From: Carboxylicivirga linearis
Lineage (GTDB): Bacteria > Bacteroidota > Bacteroidia > Bacteroidales > Marinilabiliaceae
Reading direction: 5' to 3'
NCBI RefSeq assembly: GCF_018271995.1
Contig: NZ_JAGUCO010000015.1
Location: 1 to 64,000, forward strand
Length of the DNA stretch: 64,000 bases
Shown piece after piece: positions 45,362 through 53,844 of the stretch. Below the pieces are notes generated by a model that made no database searches, was not told where the DNA came from, and worked only from the letters and a program-made list of their open reading frames with translations. How positions within the stretch are numbered: the first letter of the stretch is position 1; each line of letters starts with the position of its first letter. Both the position numbers and the translations under genes were made by a program.

Positions 45362-48172
45362 ATGAATTTGAATCAAAAGGCTATCTTATTAATTGGGTTA
45401 TTAACACTAATGCCCGGTTTGTTTGCACAAGTTGTTAGAGAAAGAATCAATTTTGATAAGGATTGGAAATTTGCGTTTGGCCATCCATGCGATGTAGAAA
45501 AGGATTTTAACACCGGAACCAGCTATTTTACTTATCTGGCCAAAGCAGGATTTGGCGATGGGGCTGCGGCTGTTGCATTCGACGACCGAACCTGGCGTCC
45601 GCTTAATTTACCTCACGATTGGGCTGTTGAAGTGCCTTTTGATGCAAAAGGAAGTCATAGTCACGGATACAAAGCAATTGGTCGGAATTTCCCCGATGTT
45701 AGTGTGGGCTGGTATCGGAAACACTTTACGGTTGATGAAGCTGATTATGGAAAGCAGTTTTATATCGATTTCGAAGGAGTATCGAGAGATGCAAAAGTAT
45801 GGGTGAACGGTCATTATTTAGGAAATGAACCAAGTGGTTACCAAAGCTTCGGATATAATATTACCGACATATTAAACTACGGTGGTGAGAATGTGGTGGC
45901 CGTTCGTGCTGATGTTACTCTGGAAGAAGGTTGGTACTACGAAGGAGCTGGTATTTATCGCCATGTTTGGTTGCAAATGAACGCACCTTTGCATGTTCGA
46001 AAAAACGGAACATTTGTTATTGCCGACATTGATGCCGATAAAGCTAAAGTTACGGTTAAAACAGAGGTCGAAAATCGTAATCAGGAAGCATCAACTTATA
46101 TCGTTTCTCAACAAATAGTAAATGCCGAAGGTAAGGTGCTGGCCAAAGCTAAGAGTGGCGAAAACACTATAGCAGCTATGGCTAAAGGAGAGGTTGATCT
46201 AACGATGGATGTGGCTAATCCTCATTTGTGGTCGTTAGAAGATCCGTATTTGCATAAGGTCATCACGCAGATTGTAGTGGATGGAAAAGTAATTGACGAG
46301 TACAAAACGCGCACAGGGTTTCGTACGGTTCATTTCGATGCCGATAAGGGCTTTTTCTTAAACGGGAAGCATGTGAAGTTGAAAGGAACCAATAATCATC
46401 AGGATCATGCGGGAGTAGGCTGTGCCATGCCCGACGAACTTATTCGCTGGCGTTTGCAACAGTTGAAAAACTTTGGGAGCAATGCTTATCGTAGTTCACA
46501 CAATCCGGCAACGCCTGAGTTATTGGATATGTGCGATGAAATGGGAATTTTAGTGATTGACGAAAACCGCTTGATGGGAAGTCATCAGGAGGCTTTTGAT
46601 GAAGTGGAGCGATTAATTCGTCGAGACCGCAACCATCCTTGTATTTTTGTGTGGTCGATGGGTAACGAAGAGTGGGGCATCGAGTGCAATGTGTTAGGTG
46701 AACGTATCACCACTACTATGCAGAATTTTGCACGTACTCTTGATCCAACCCGCCCAATGAATGCAGCTGTTAGTGGTGGTTGTAATCAAGGCGTTTCGGC
46801 TGCTGTTGAAGTAATGGGTTACAATTATCTGGGCCAATGGGATACCGATAAGCATCACGAGTTATTTCCTGATCAACCATCGATGGGTACTGAAGAAGGA
46901 TCAACCTGGGCAACACGCGGAATCTATTTCGACGATCCCGACAAACACTATATGAGAGCTTACGATCATTTGCCTCGTCCATCGTGGGAAACTATTGAAA
47001 CTAGTTGGAAGCATTATGCTGAGCGCGATTACCTAGCCGGTATGTTTATATGGACAGGATTTGATTACCGTGGCGAACCAACGCCTTATGCATGGCCATC
47101 TATCACTTCCTATTTTGGTATGATGGATTTATGTGGATTTCCCAAAGACAATGTTTTCTACTTGAAATCGTGGTGGGGTAACGAACCTGTTTTGCATCTT
47201 CTTCCTCACTGGAATTGGGCCGGAAAAGAAGGTGATACCATTCAGGTTTGGGCGTATAGTAATTGCGATGAGGTGGAGCTATTTCTCAACGGTAAAACAT
47301 TAGGTCGTAAAACCATGGAAGTAAATGAGCATCTCGAATGGCCTGTGATCTACAAGCCCGGTAAATTAAAGGCTGTGGGGTACACTAAAGGTAAAAAGGT
47401 AATGGAAGAAACCGTTGAAACAACAGCTGATGCATATCGTGTTGAGTTAACAGCTCATAAAACCAGACTAAAAAACAGTGCTAACGATTTGGCAGTGGTT
47501 ACCGTTAAAGTGCTGGATAAAAAAGGTCGTTCGGTTCCTGTGGCGGATAATTTAATTAAGTTTTCGGTAGAAGGACCAGCGCACTTGATAGGTGTTGGAA
47601 ACGGTAATCCAACATCGTTAGAAAAAGATAAATTCTTCGACGAATATGAAGTGATTCAAACACCCAATATCGAAAAATATGGTTTAGGTGAAGCAGATAT
47701 TGATCTGCCATCGGAGGCAACGGATGTGTTAGAGAAAGATTCGAAAAACAAGATGATGGTTACTCAATTTGATTTAACCAAAGACGATGTTGCTAAGGGT
47801 AAATTTATTTGGTACTCTAAAAAGGTAGGCGATCATCTACAAGCTTATTTAAATGGAACCGCCATTCAACCTATGGATGGTAATTTAGATGAGATGGCTG
47901 TGTTTAATATCGATAATGCGTTGTTGAAAGAAGGAACCAACAAACTTGTTTTGGTGGGTGTGCCATTGCCTCCTCCAAATCAATGGGACGAGCCTAATAA
48001 GCACCTTGGCGATATTCAAATGGTGAAGGCTGCCGATCAGTGGCAACGTAAATTGTTTAATGGATTGGCGCAAGTTATTGTTCAGCCCGACGAAAGCGGT
48101 ACGGGCGAAATTATCCTGAATGCTACAGCAGAGGGCTTGAAAAGTACAAAGTTGATTTTAACGGTTGAATAG
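45362..48172 (+). CDS. GH2 beta-galactosidase-like enzyme
   Basis: A 936-residue secreted glycosidase (signal peptide to GLFAQ). Domains: N-terminal sugar-binding jelly roll (about 40-200, LPHDWAVEVPFD), an Ig-like domain, the TIM barrel with acid/base Glu436 in SMGNEEWG and nucleophile Glu511 or Glu512 in GTEEGSTW, then Ig-like C-terminal domains with VELFLNGKTLGRK. The last Ig domain is interrupted by about 140 residues (about 756-898) with a jelly-roll-like HLQAYLNGTAI segment. Beta-galactosidase is the likeliest activity, but GH2 also holds glucuronidases and mannosidases. Confidence 0.85.
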   Translation: MNLNQKAILLIGLLTLMPGLFAQVVRERINFDKDWKFAFGHPCDVEKDFNTGTSYFTYLAKAGFGDGAAAVAFDDRTWRPLNLPHDWAVEVPFDAKGSHSHGYKAIGRNFPDVSVGWYRKHFTVDEADYGKQFYIDFEGVSRDAKVWVNGHYLGNEPSGYQSFGYNITDILNYGGENVVAVRADVTLEEGWYYEGAGIYRHVWLQMNAPLHVRKNGTFVIADIDADKAKVTVKTEVENRNQEASTYIVSQQIVNAEGKVLAKAKSGENTIAAMAKGEVDLTMDVANPHLWSLEDPYLHKVITQIVVDGKVIDEYKTRTGFRTVHFDADKGFFLNGKHVKLKGTNNHQDHAGVGCAMPDELIRWRLQQLKNFGSNAYRSSHNPATPELLDMCDEMGILVIDENRLMGSHQEAFDEVERLIRRDRNHPCIFVWSMGNEEWGIECNVLGERITTTMQNFARTLDPTRPMNAAVSGGCNQGVSAAVEVMGYNYLGQWDTDKHHELFPDQPSMGTEEGSTWATRGIYFDDPDKHYMRAYDHLPRPSWETIETSWKHYAERDYLAGMFIWTGFDYRGEPTPYAWPSITSYFGMMDLCGFPKDNVFYLKSWWGNEPVLHLLPHWNWAGKEGDTIQVWAYSNCDEVELFLNGKTLGRKTMEVNEHLEWPVIYKPGKLKAVGYTKGKKVMEETVETTADAYRVELTAHKTRLKNSANDLAVVTVKVLDKKGRSVPVADNLIKFSVEGPAHLIGVGNGNPTSLEKDKFFDEYEVIQTPNIEKYGLGEADIDLPSEATDVLEKDSKNKMMVTQFDLTKDDVAKGKFIWYSKKVGDHLQAYLNGTAIQPMDGNLDEMAVFNIDNALLKEGTNKLVLVGVPLPPPNQWDEPNKHLGDIQMVKAADQWQRKLFNGLAQVIVQPDESGTGEIILNATAEGLKSTKLILTVE

Positions 48173-48199
48173 CAGTTTTCAGTTAACTCTATAATTAAT

Positions 48200-48232
48200 A
48201 AGCAGAAGGATTTCGGTTCTTCTGCTTTTTTT
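48200..48232 (+). terminator. Terminator after GH2
   Basis: Perfect 9-bp stem AAGCAGAAG/CTTCTGCTT (48200-48208 and 48219-48227), a 10-nt loop and a T run to 48232. Confidence 0.88.
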
Positions 48233-48270
48233 AGCTTTCTACCCAAAGTAGCTAAGTTAGATATTGCCCT

Positions 48271-48375
48271 TTAAATCCTAAAAGGATTTAATTTGAGTAG
48301 CCATGGGTGAAACCTATGGTATATACGTATTGCATTTGAACCCCGAACTGGGTTCAATCGATGATTCATTTGTGC
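48271..48375. repeat. Composite three-hairpin repeat, copy 1
   Basis: Three hairpins in a row: TTAAATCCT/AGGATTTAA (48271-48291), CCATGGGT/ACCTATGG (48301-48319) and TTGAACCC/GGGTTCAA (48336-48357). About 105 bp align closely with 53598-53702. It lies in the 543-bp GH2-GH31 gap (48173-48715). The remainder of that gap shows a GTTAAC pair (48636-48641 and 48655-48660) and no gene. Confidence 0.75.
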
Positions 48376-48715
48376 ATGACACATCAAAATCAATTTTAAG
48401 GTGTTATTATCATTCCCTAATGCCACCCATTCGTCACCACACTCGTTAGTACTCCATAAAAGGCTCACCAATCGTTCGGAGAAGTAATTATTGAATCATA
48501 AAAGCCTTTCCGATTTTTTGGTGAGGCAATTATTAAATACTAATGCACTTCCTTAGCAAGGTGAGTATTTAATATTTGATAATGATAGGGTAGCTGTGCA
48601 TAAATAGATGTTTTGGATACCAAATATCAGCCATTGTTAACATTTTATACATGTGTTAACTTATTGAGACTTGTATTTTTAAGCTTTGATCAGAAAATAC
48701 TAAATCTCATACGAA

Positions 48716-51103
48716 ATGAATAAATATATCTACTGGCTGTTTTCAGTATCTGTATTGCTGATGATGTCCAATTCGATGTTAGCCCAACTTCAAAATATTG
48801 GTCTGGTAAACGAACCCATCGACATAAGTAAAGACTTCTACGATTTTAAAAACACCTACTACTTTGCCGATGAGCTTTCATCCTTCGATCCCAAAACAGG
48901 GTCAGGAGAAGTTAAATACTCGCGGTACGAATATAAAACCCGCTATGCTTTTAACAACATGTTGGGGGTTCTTCGGCCTGTTGAGCCTAACGAGTTTCCT
49001 GAAGGCGAATACCAGTCAACACCTACTTTACCTTTTAAGCTGGAGTTTGTTTCTCCACGTACTGTACGATTGCGTATGCAAACAGGTATGGATAAATCGG
49101 TAGATCAACCGTCGTTGATGTTGGTTGATGGTACGGCACCGGTCGATCATTCGTGGAAGTATTCTTCAGCAGAAGGAAAGCATACCTATACTTCGAAATA
49201 TGGCAAGGTAGTTATCAGCGTTAATCCGTGGAGGGTTTCATTCTATGATGTGGATGGAAAGTTGCTGACGCAAACCAATCATCACATCGATAATGCCGAA
49301 ACCACTTACACACCTATCATGCCGTTTTCTTTTGTTCGACGTGCTGAAGATTATTCGCGAAGTGTAAATGCGGCTTTTACTTTGGAGCCAAACGAAATGA
49401 TTTTTGGTTGTGGCGAGTCGTATACCGGGTTTAATAAGCGTGGACAAAAAGTGGTGTTATGTACCGATGATGCCAACGGTATTCAAAACGAGACCATGTA
49501 CAAGCCCATTCCGTTTTTTATGAGTAACCGCGGTTACGGAATGTTTATGCATACATCAACGCCCATCACCTGCGATTTTGGTAAATATTTCGGCGGTGTT
49601 AATTCGTTGATGATTGGTGATGAATCATTGGATTTATTCGTTTTTCTGGGCGATCCTAAAGATATATTGGATGAGTACACCGATTTGACCGGAAAAGCTG
49701 CCATGCCGCCGCTTTGGAGTTTTGGTTTTTGGATGAGTCGTATTACCTATTTCTCAGAAGAGGAAGGACGAGAAGTGGCTAAAAAGCTTCGCGATAATGA
49801 AGTGCCTTGCGATGTAATTCATTTCGATACCGGATGGTTCGAAACCGATTGGCGTTGCGATTATCAATTTTCCGAATCGCGTTTTGATGATGCTGCTTCG
49901 ATGATTAAGGATTTGAAGAAGCAAGGCTTTCAGACTTGTTTATGGCAACTACCTTATTTTGTTCCTCAAAACACACTGTTTAACGAGATTGTTGATAAAG
50001 GTTTGTACGTAAAAAATGCCAAGGGGAATCTTCCTTACGAAGATGTAGTACTGGATTTTTCTAATCCTGAAACAGTAGCATGGTATCAGGAAAAAATTGG
50101 AGGACTGTTGAAATTGGGTGTGGGAGCCATTAAGGTTGATTTTGGTGAAGCGGCTCCATACAATGGTATTTATGCCTCAGGCAGAACAGGATTTTACGAG
50201 CATAACCTGTATCCATTACGATATAACAAAGCCGTTGCCGACATTACTAAAGAGATCAAAGGCGAGCAGATTATGTGGGCTCGAAGTACCTGGGCTGGCA
50301 GTCAGCGATATCCTTTGCATTGGGGTGGCGATCCGGCCAATACCAATACAGCAATGACGGCCGCTTTACGAGGAGGTTTATCAATTGGTTTAAGTGGATT
50401 TTCATTCTGGAGTCACGATATTGGTGGATTTGTTTTGAAAACGCCCGAAGAGCTTTATCGTCGTTGGACACCCTTTGGAATGCTAACATCGCATACGCGT
50501 AGCCACGGAGCACCGCCAAAAGAACCATGGGAATACAGCAAAAGCTTTTTGGAAGATTTCAAAAAGGCTGATAATATGCGTTATGAGTTGATGCCGTATA
50601 TCTATGCGCAAGCCAAACAGTGTACCGAGCAAGGTCTGCCCATGATGCGCGCTTTGTTTGTTGAGTTTCCTGATGATCCGGGTTCGTGGTTGGTTGATGA
50701 TGAGTATTTATTTGGTTCCGATATTTTGGTGGCTCCATTGTTTGAAGAAGTAAGCGAACGTAATGTATATCTGCCCAAAGGAAACTGGATCGATTATCAA
50801 ACCGGAAAATCATATGCCGGTGGATGGCATAGTATCGAAGCGGGTGAAATACCTATTGTAATGTTGGTTCGAGAAGGAAGTGTTATACCTCACATCAAGC
50901 TTGCACAAAGCACCAAAGATATGGATTGGTCAAAATTGGAACTGCGTGCATTCTGCGGTACTACCAATAAAGCAGAAGGAATCATTTGCTTGCCATCCAA
51001 CAATCAATTGGTTGAGGTAAGTGTCGAAAAGAAAGATGATCAACTGTCGTTAACCAAAGGATCGCTTAAAGGAGTAAAATTCAATATTACTGAGAACCAA
51101 TAG
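48716..51103 (+). CDS. GH31 alpha-xylosidase-like glycosidase
   Basis: A 795-residue GH31 enzyme with a signal peptide (to SMLAQ). The N-terminal beta-sandwich (about 70-320) carries GCGESYTGFNKRGQ. The catalytic barrel shows nucleophile Asp475 in KVDFGEAAP and acid/base Asp539 in YPLHWGGDP, with WARSTWAGSQRYP resembling the YicI-type alpha-xylosidase segment more than alpha-glucosidases. Expected role: removal of alpha-linked xylose (as in xyloglucan side chains) in the periplasm. Alpha-glucosidase or alpha-galactosidase activity cannot be excluded. Confidence 0.85.
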   Translation: MNKYIYWLFSVSVLLMMSNSMLAQLQNIGLVNEPIDISKDFYDFKNTYYFADELSSFDPKTGSGEVKYSRYEYKTRYAFNNMLGVLRPVEPNEFPEGEYQSTPTLPFKLEFVSPRTVRLRMQTGMDKSVDQPSLMLVDGTAPVDHSWKYSSAEGKHTYTSKYGKVVISVNPWRVSFYDVDGKLLTQTNHHIDNAETTYTPIMPFSFVRRAEDYSRSVNAAFTLEPNEMIFGCGESYTGFNKRGQKVVLCTDDANGIQNETMYKPIPFFMSNRGYGMFMHTSTPITCDFGKYFGGVNSLMIGDESLDLFVFLGDPKDILDEYTDLTGKAAMPPLWSFGFWMSRITYFSEEEGREVAKKLRDNEVPCDVIHFDTGWFETDWRCDYQFSESRFDDAASMIKDLKKQGFQTCLWQLPYFVPQNTLFNEIVDKGLYVKNAKGNLPYEDVVLDFSNPETVAWYQEKIGGLLKLGVGAIKVDFGEAAPYNGIYASGRTGFYEHNLYPLRYNKAVADITKEIKGEQIMWARSTWAGSQRYPLHWGGDPANTNTAMTAALRGGLSIGLSGFSFWSHDIGGFVLKTPEELYRRWTPFGMLTSHTRSHGAPPKEPWEYSKSFLEDFKKADNMRYELMPYIYAQAKQCTEQGLPMMRALFVEFPDDPGSWLVDDEYLFGSDILVAPLFEEVSERNVYLPKGNWIDYQTGKSYAGGWHSIEAGEIPIVMLVREGSVIPHIKLAQSTKDMDWSKLELRAFCGTTNKAEGIICLPSNNQLVEVSVEKKDDQLSLTKGSLKGVKFNITENQ

Positions 51104-51180
51104 TACTAAACAGGGACATATGAAGGCGTAGATAAAGTGAATGGATCTGCGTTGTAAAAGTAAAACTATGCTAAAAATGA

Positions 51181-51265
51181 TATCCCAAAGGGATAAAACA
51201 ACAATAACCATAGATTAACCCCCATGGTTATTGAACAACATTTACGACAACCCTGAAGTGGGTTG
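51181..51265. repeat. Composite three-hairpin repeat, copy 2 (diverged)
   Basis: Same hairpin order as copies 1 and 3: TATCCC/GGGATA (51181-51195), AATAACCAT/ATGGTTATT (51203-51232) and CAACCC/GGGTTG (51248-51265). More diverged in sequence. It fills much of the 230-bp gap between GH31 and GH3. Confidence 0.6.
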
Positions 51266-51333
51266 AATAATTAGTTTAAGCATCAGGTAAATCAGTCTGA
51301 CTTCTAAAAGTCTAAAATCTATAAGTCTGTTAA

Positions 51334-53469
51334 ATGAAGCAACCTATATTAATATTACTGTTTTTAATTCTCCCGATAAGAATGTTTTCTCAATCCTATC
51401 CTTTTCAAAACCCAAAATTGGAAGCCGAAAAAAGGATTGATAATCTGCTTTCGTTAATGACGCTAGAAGAAAAGATTGTTTGTTTAAGTACTAATCCATC
51501 TGTTCCACGATTGGGATTAGAGGCAACGAGTCATGTAGAAGGATTGCACGGACTGGCGATGGGAGAACCGGGAGGTTGGGGCAAAGATAATCCTGTGCCT
51601 ACAACTACGTTTCCCCAATCGTATGGAATGGGACAAACTTGGGATACTACCCTGATGCGGCAAATGGGGGAAATTGAAGGATATGAAGTTCGCTATATGG
51701 CTCAATCGCCCAAATACAAAAGGGGAGGTTTGGTGGTTCGGGCTCCTAATGCCGATTTAGGTCGCGATCCTCGTTGGGGCAGAACAGAAGAATGCTACGG
51801 CGAAGATCCGTTTTTGGTAGGAACCATGTCGGTGGCTTTTATAAAGGGATTGCAAGGCCCGGATGAGAATCATTGGCAAGTAGCCTCATTAATGAAACAT
51901 TTTCTGGCGAATAGTAACGAGGATAGCCGAACCTGGTCAACCTCCAACTTTAACGAACGTCAGTTGCGCGAGTATTATGCTTTGCCTTTTCAAATGGGAG
52001 TAGAGGATGGAGGTTCACGAGCCTACATGGCTGCGTACAATAAGGTGAACGAAGTACCTATGATGGTTAGTCCTTTACTAAAGGAATTAACCGTTGACGA
52101 GTGGGGGCAAAACGGAATTATCTGTACCGATGGTGGTGCTTTGAAGTTATTGATCTCAGATCATAAATATTACGATTCCATTGAGATGGGAGCTTCCATG
52201 GCGGTTAAGTTTGGTATCAACCAGTTTTTGGATGATTATAAGGGCGCCATCACCCAAGGTGTGGAGAACGGATTTGTATCGGAAGATGAAATTGATGAGG
52301 TTTTGAGTGGCGTTTTTCGGGTGATGATAAAACTGGGTTTATTGGATGATCAAACCAATAATCCATATGCATCAATCGGTGGTAATGATGAAACAGAACC
52401 ATGGTTGAATGAAGAATCGAAGAAGATTGTAAGAGAAGCAACGCAAAAATCTATTGTGTTATTAAAGAATAAAAATTCAACCTTGCCCATCAACAAAAAG
52501 AAAATAAATAAACTGGCAGTAATTGGTCAGTTGGCTGATCAGGTATTATTGGATTGGTACTCTGGTTCGGATCCTTATGTGGTGACTCCATTGCAAGGTT
52601 TGCAAGAGCGTTTCGGAAAGAATATGGAAATTACCTATGTACCCGATTCTTTATTTAGCGATGCTCTTACTGCAGCTAAAGAAGCGGATATGGTTTTGGT
52701 GTTTGGCGGTAATCATCCAACAGGCGATGCAGGATGGGCTAAAGTAACCCGCGATAGCTACGGTAAAGAATCGGTGGATCGAAAATCCATCAATCTCGAA
52801 GATGAAGAATGGATTAAAAAGATTTATGAGCAGAATCAGAATACAACTTTAGTGTTGGTGAGCAGTTTCCCGTATGCCATTAACTGGTCCAACCATAATT
52901 TACCTGCAATAGTTCACATCACACACAATAGTCAGGAAATGGGGCATGGGTTGGCCGATGTGCTGTCAGGTGATTATAATCCTGCAGGTCGTTTGGTACA
53001 GACATGGCCTATGAACATAGGTCAATTGCCCGATCTGTTGGATTATAATATATGGAATAATCGAACCTATATGTATTCAACCGAACCTCCGTTATATGCC
53101 TTTGGTTACGGCTTGAGTTATACTCAGTTTGAATATCAAAATTTGGATGTAAAGAAAGATGATGATCAATTGTTGGTTTCTTTAGATGTTGCCAATATTG
53201 GTAAGGTAGATGGTGATGAAGTGGTTCAGGTATATGTTTCTTTCCCTGATTCTAAAGTAATCAGACCAATAAAAACATTAAAGGGATTTCAACGCGTGGA
53301 GATCAAAAAAGGAAAAACCGAGCGCATTGAAATACCGGTTAAATTCAAAGATCTTTGTTATTGGGATGAGGTTGCAAAACAGATGGTATTGGAAAAAGGA
53401 ACTATTACCGTTTTGGTTGGAAGTTCATCTGATAATATCAGACTAAAGAAGAATATAGAAATAAACTAA
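51334..53469 (+). CDS. GH3 beta-glycosidase (beta-xylosidase/beta-glucosidase-like)
   Basis: A 711-residue GH3 enzyme with a signal peptide (to RMFSQ). The N-terminal barrel shows SHVEGLHGLAMG, the DLGRDPRWGRTEECYGEDPFL segment in shortened form, and MKHFLANS. The nucleophile is predicted as Asp266 in IICTDGGAL, where Gly replaces the Trp common after this Asp in many GH3 enzymes. A second alpha/beta domain and a fibronectin-III-like C-terminal domain (GYGLSYTQFEY to the end) follow. The RWGRTEE variant recalls beta-xylosidase/arabinosidase branches, but substrate is uncertain. Confidence 0.88.
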   Translation: MKQPILILLFLILPIRMFSQSYPFQNPKLEAEKRIDNLLSLMTLEEKIVCLSTNPSVPRLGLEATSHVEGLHGLAMGEPGGWGKDNPVPTTTFPQSYGMGQTWDTTLMRQMGEIEGYEVRYMAQSPKYKRGGLVVRAPNADLGRDPRWGRTEECYGEDPFLVGTMSVAFIKGLQGPDENHWQVASLMKHFLANSNEDSRTWSTSNFNERQLREYYALPFQMGVEDGGSRAYMAAYNKVNEVPMMVSPLLKELTVDEWGQNGIICTDGGALKLLISDHKYYDSIEMGASMAVKFGINQFLDDYKGAITQGVENGFVSEDEIDEVLSGVFRVMIKLGLLDDQTNNPYASIGGNDETEPWLNEESKKIVREATQKSIVLLKNKNSTLPINKKKINKLAVIGQLADQVLLDWYSGSDPYVVTPLQGLQERFGKNMEITYVPDSLFSDALTAAKEADMVLVFGGNHPTGDAGWAKVTRDSYGKESVDRKSINLEDEEWIKKIYEQNQNTTLVLVSSFPYAINWSNHNLPAIVHITHNSQEMGHGLADVLSGDYNPAGRLVQTWPMNIGQLPDLLDYNIWNNRTYMYSTEPPLYAFGYGLSYTQFEYQNLDVKKDDDQLLVSLDVANIGKVDGDEVVQVYVSFPDSKVIRPIKTLKGFQRVEIKKGKTERIEIPVKFKDLCYWDEVAKQMVLEKGTITVLVGSSSDNIRLKKNIEIN

Positions 53470-53509
53470 TAATGCGAATCAATAGTTCAAATTGTTTTAT
53501 AGCAAAGTT

Positions 53510-53702
53510 CAACCCACTTTCGGGGTTGTATCATTAGTCAAATAGTCACCTCGCGCTCCGCACGAGGCTATTATTGTTAATGTCCTTTAGACATTTTCAA
53601 ATCCTGAAAGGATTTAATATGAATAGCCACGGGTGGAACCCGTGGAATATGAACGTATGATAAAGGAACCCCAAAGTGGGTTCAACTGTTGATTCGTTTC
53701 TT
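53510..53702. repeat. Composite three-hairpin repeat, copy 3, with extra hairpins
   Basis: Core copy at 53598-53702: AAATCCT/AGGATTT (53599-53615), CCACGGGT/ACCCGTGG (53627-53645) and GAACCC/GGGTTC (53666-53683). Upstream lie CAACCC/GGGTTG (53510-53528) and CCTCG/CGAGG (53549-53567). The word GAATAGCC recurs near 53621 and 53764. The 375-bp gap (53470-53844) holds nothing else recognisable. Confidence 0.75.
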
Positions 53703-53844
53703 GTGTCAAAACAAGAATTGAAAATTGTGAATTCGATAAAAGGTATGCACCATGTGAACAAATGAATAGCCTCCGCGGCTTGAGCGGTTTGTAATCTTTA
53801 AATGTGTTAGAATATATTGTTTAAAAAGGATAAACTAAAATAGA

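Noticed and set aside
48271-48471. Minus-strand open frame of 66 codons
   Set aside because: It is created by the composite repeat and its flank; the hairpins explain the sequence better.
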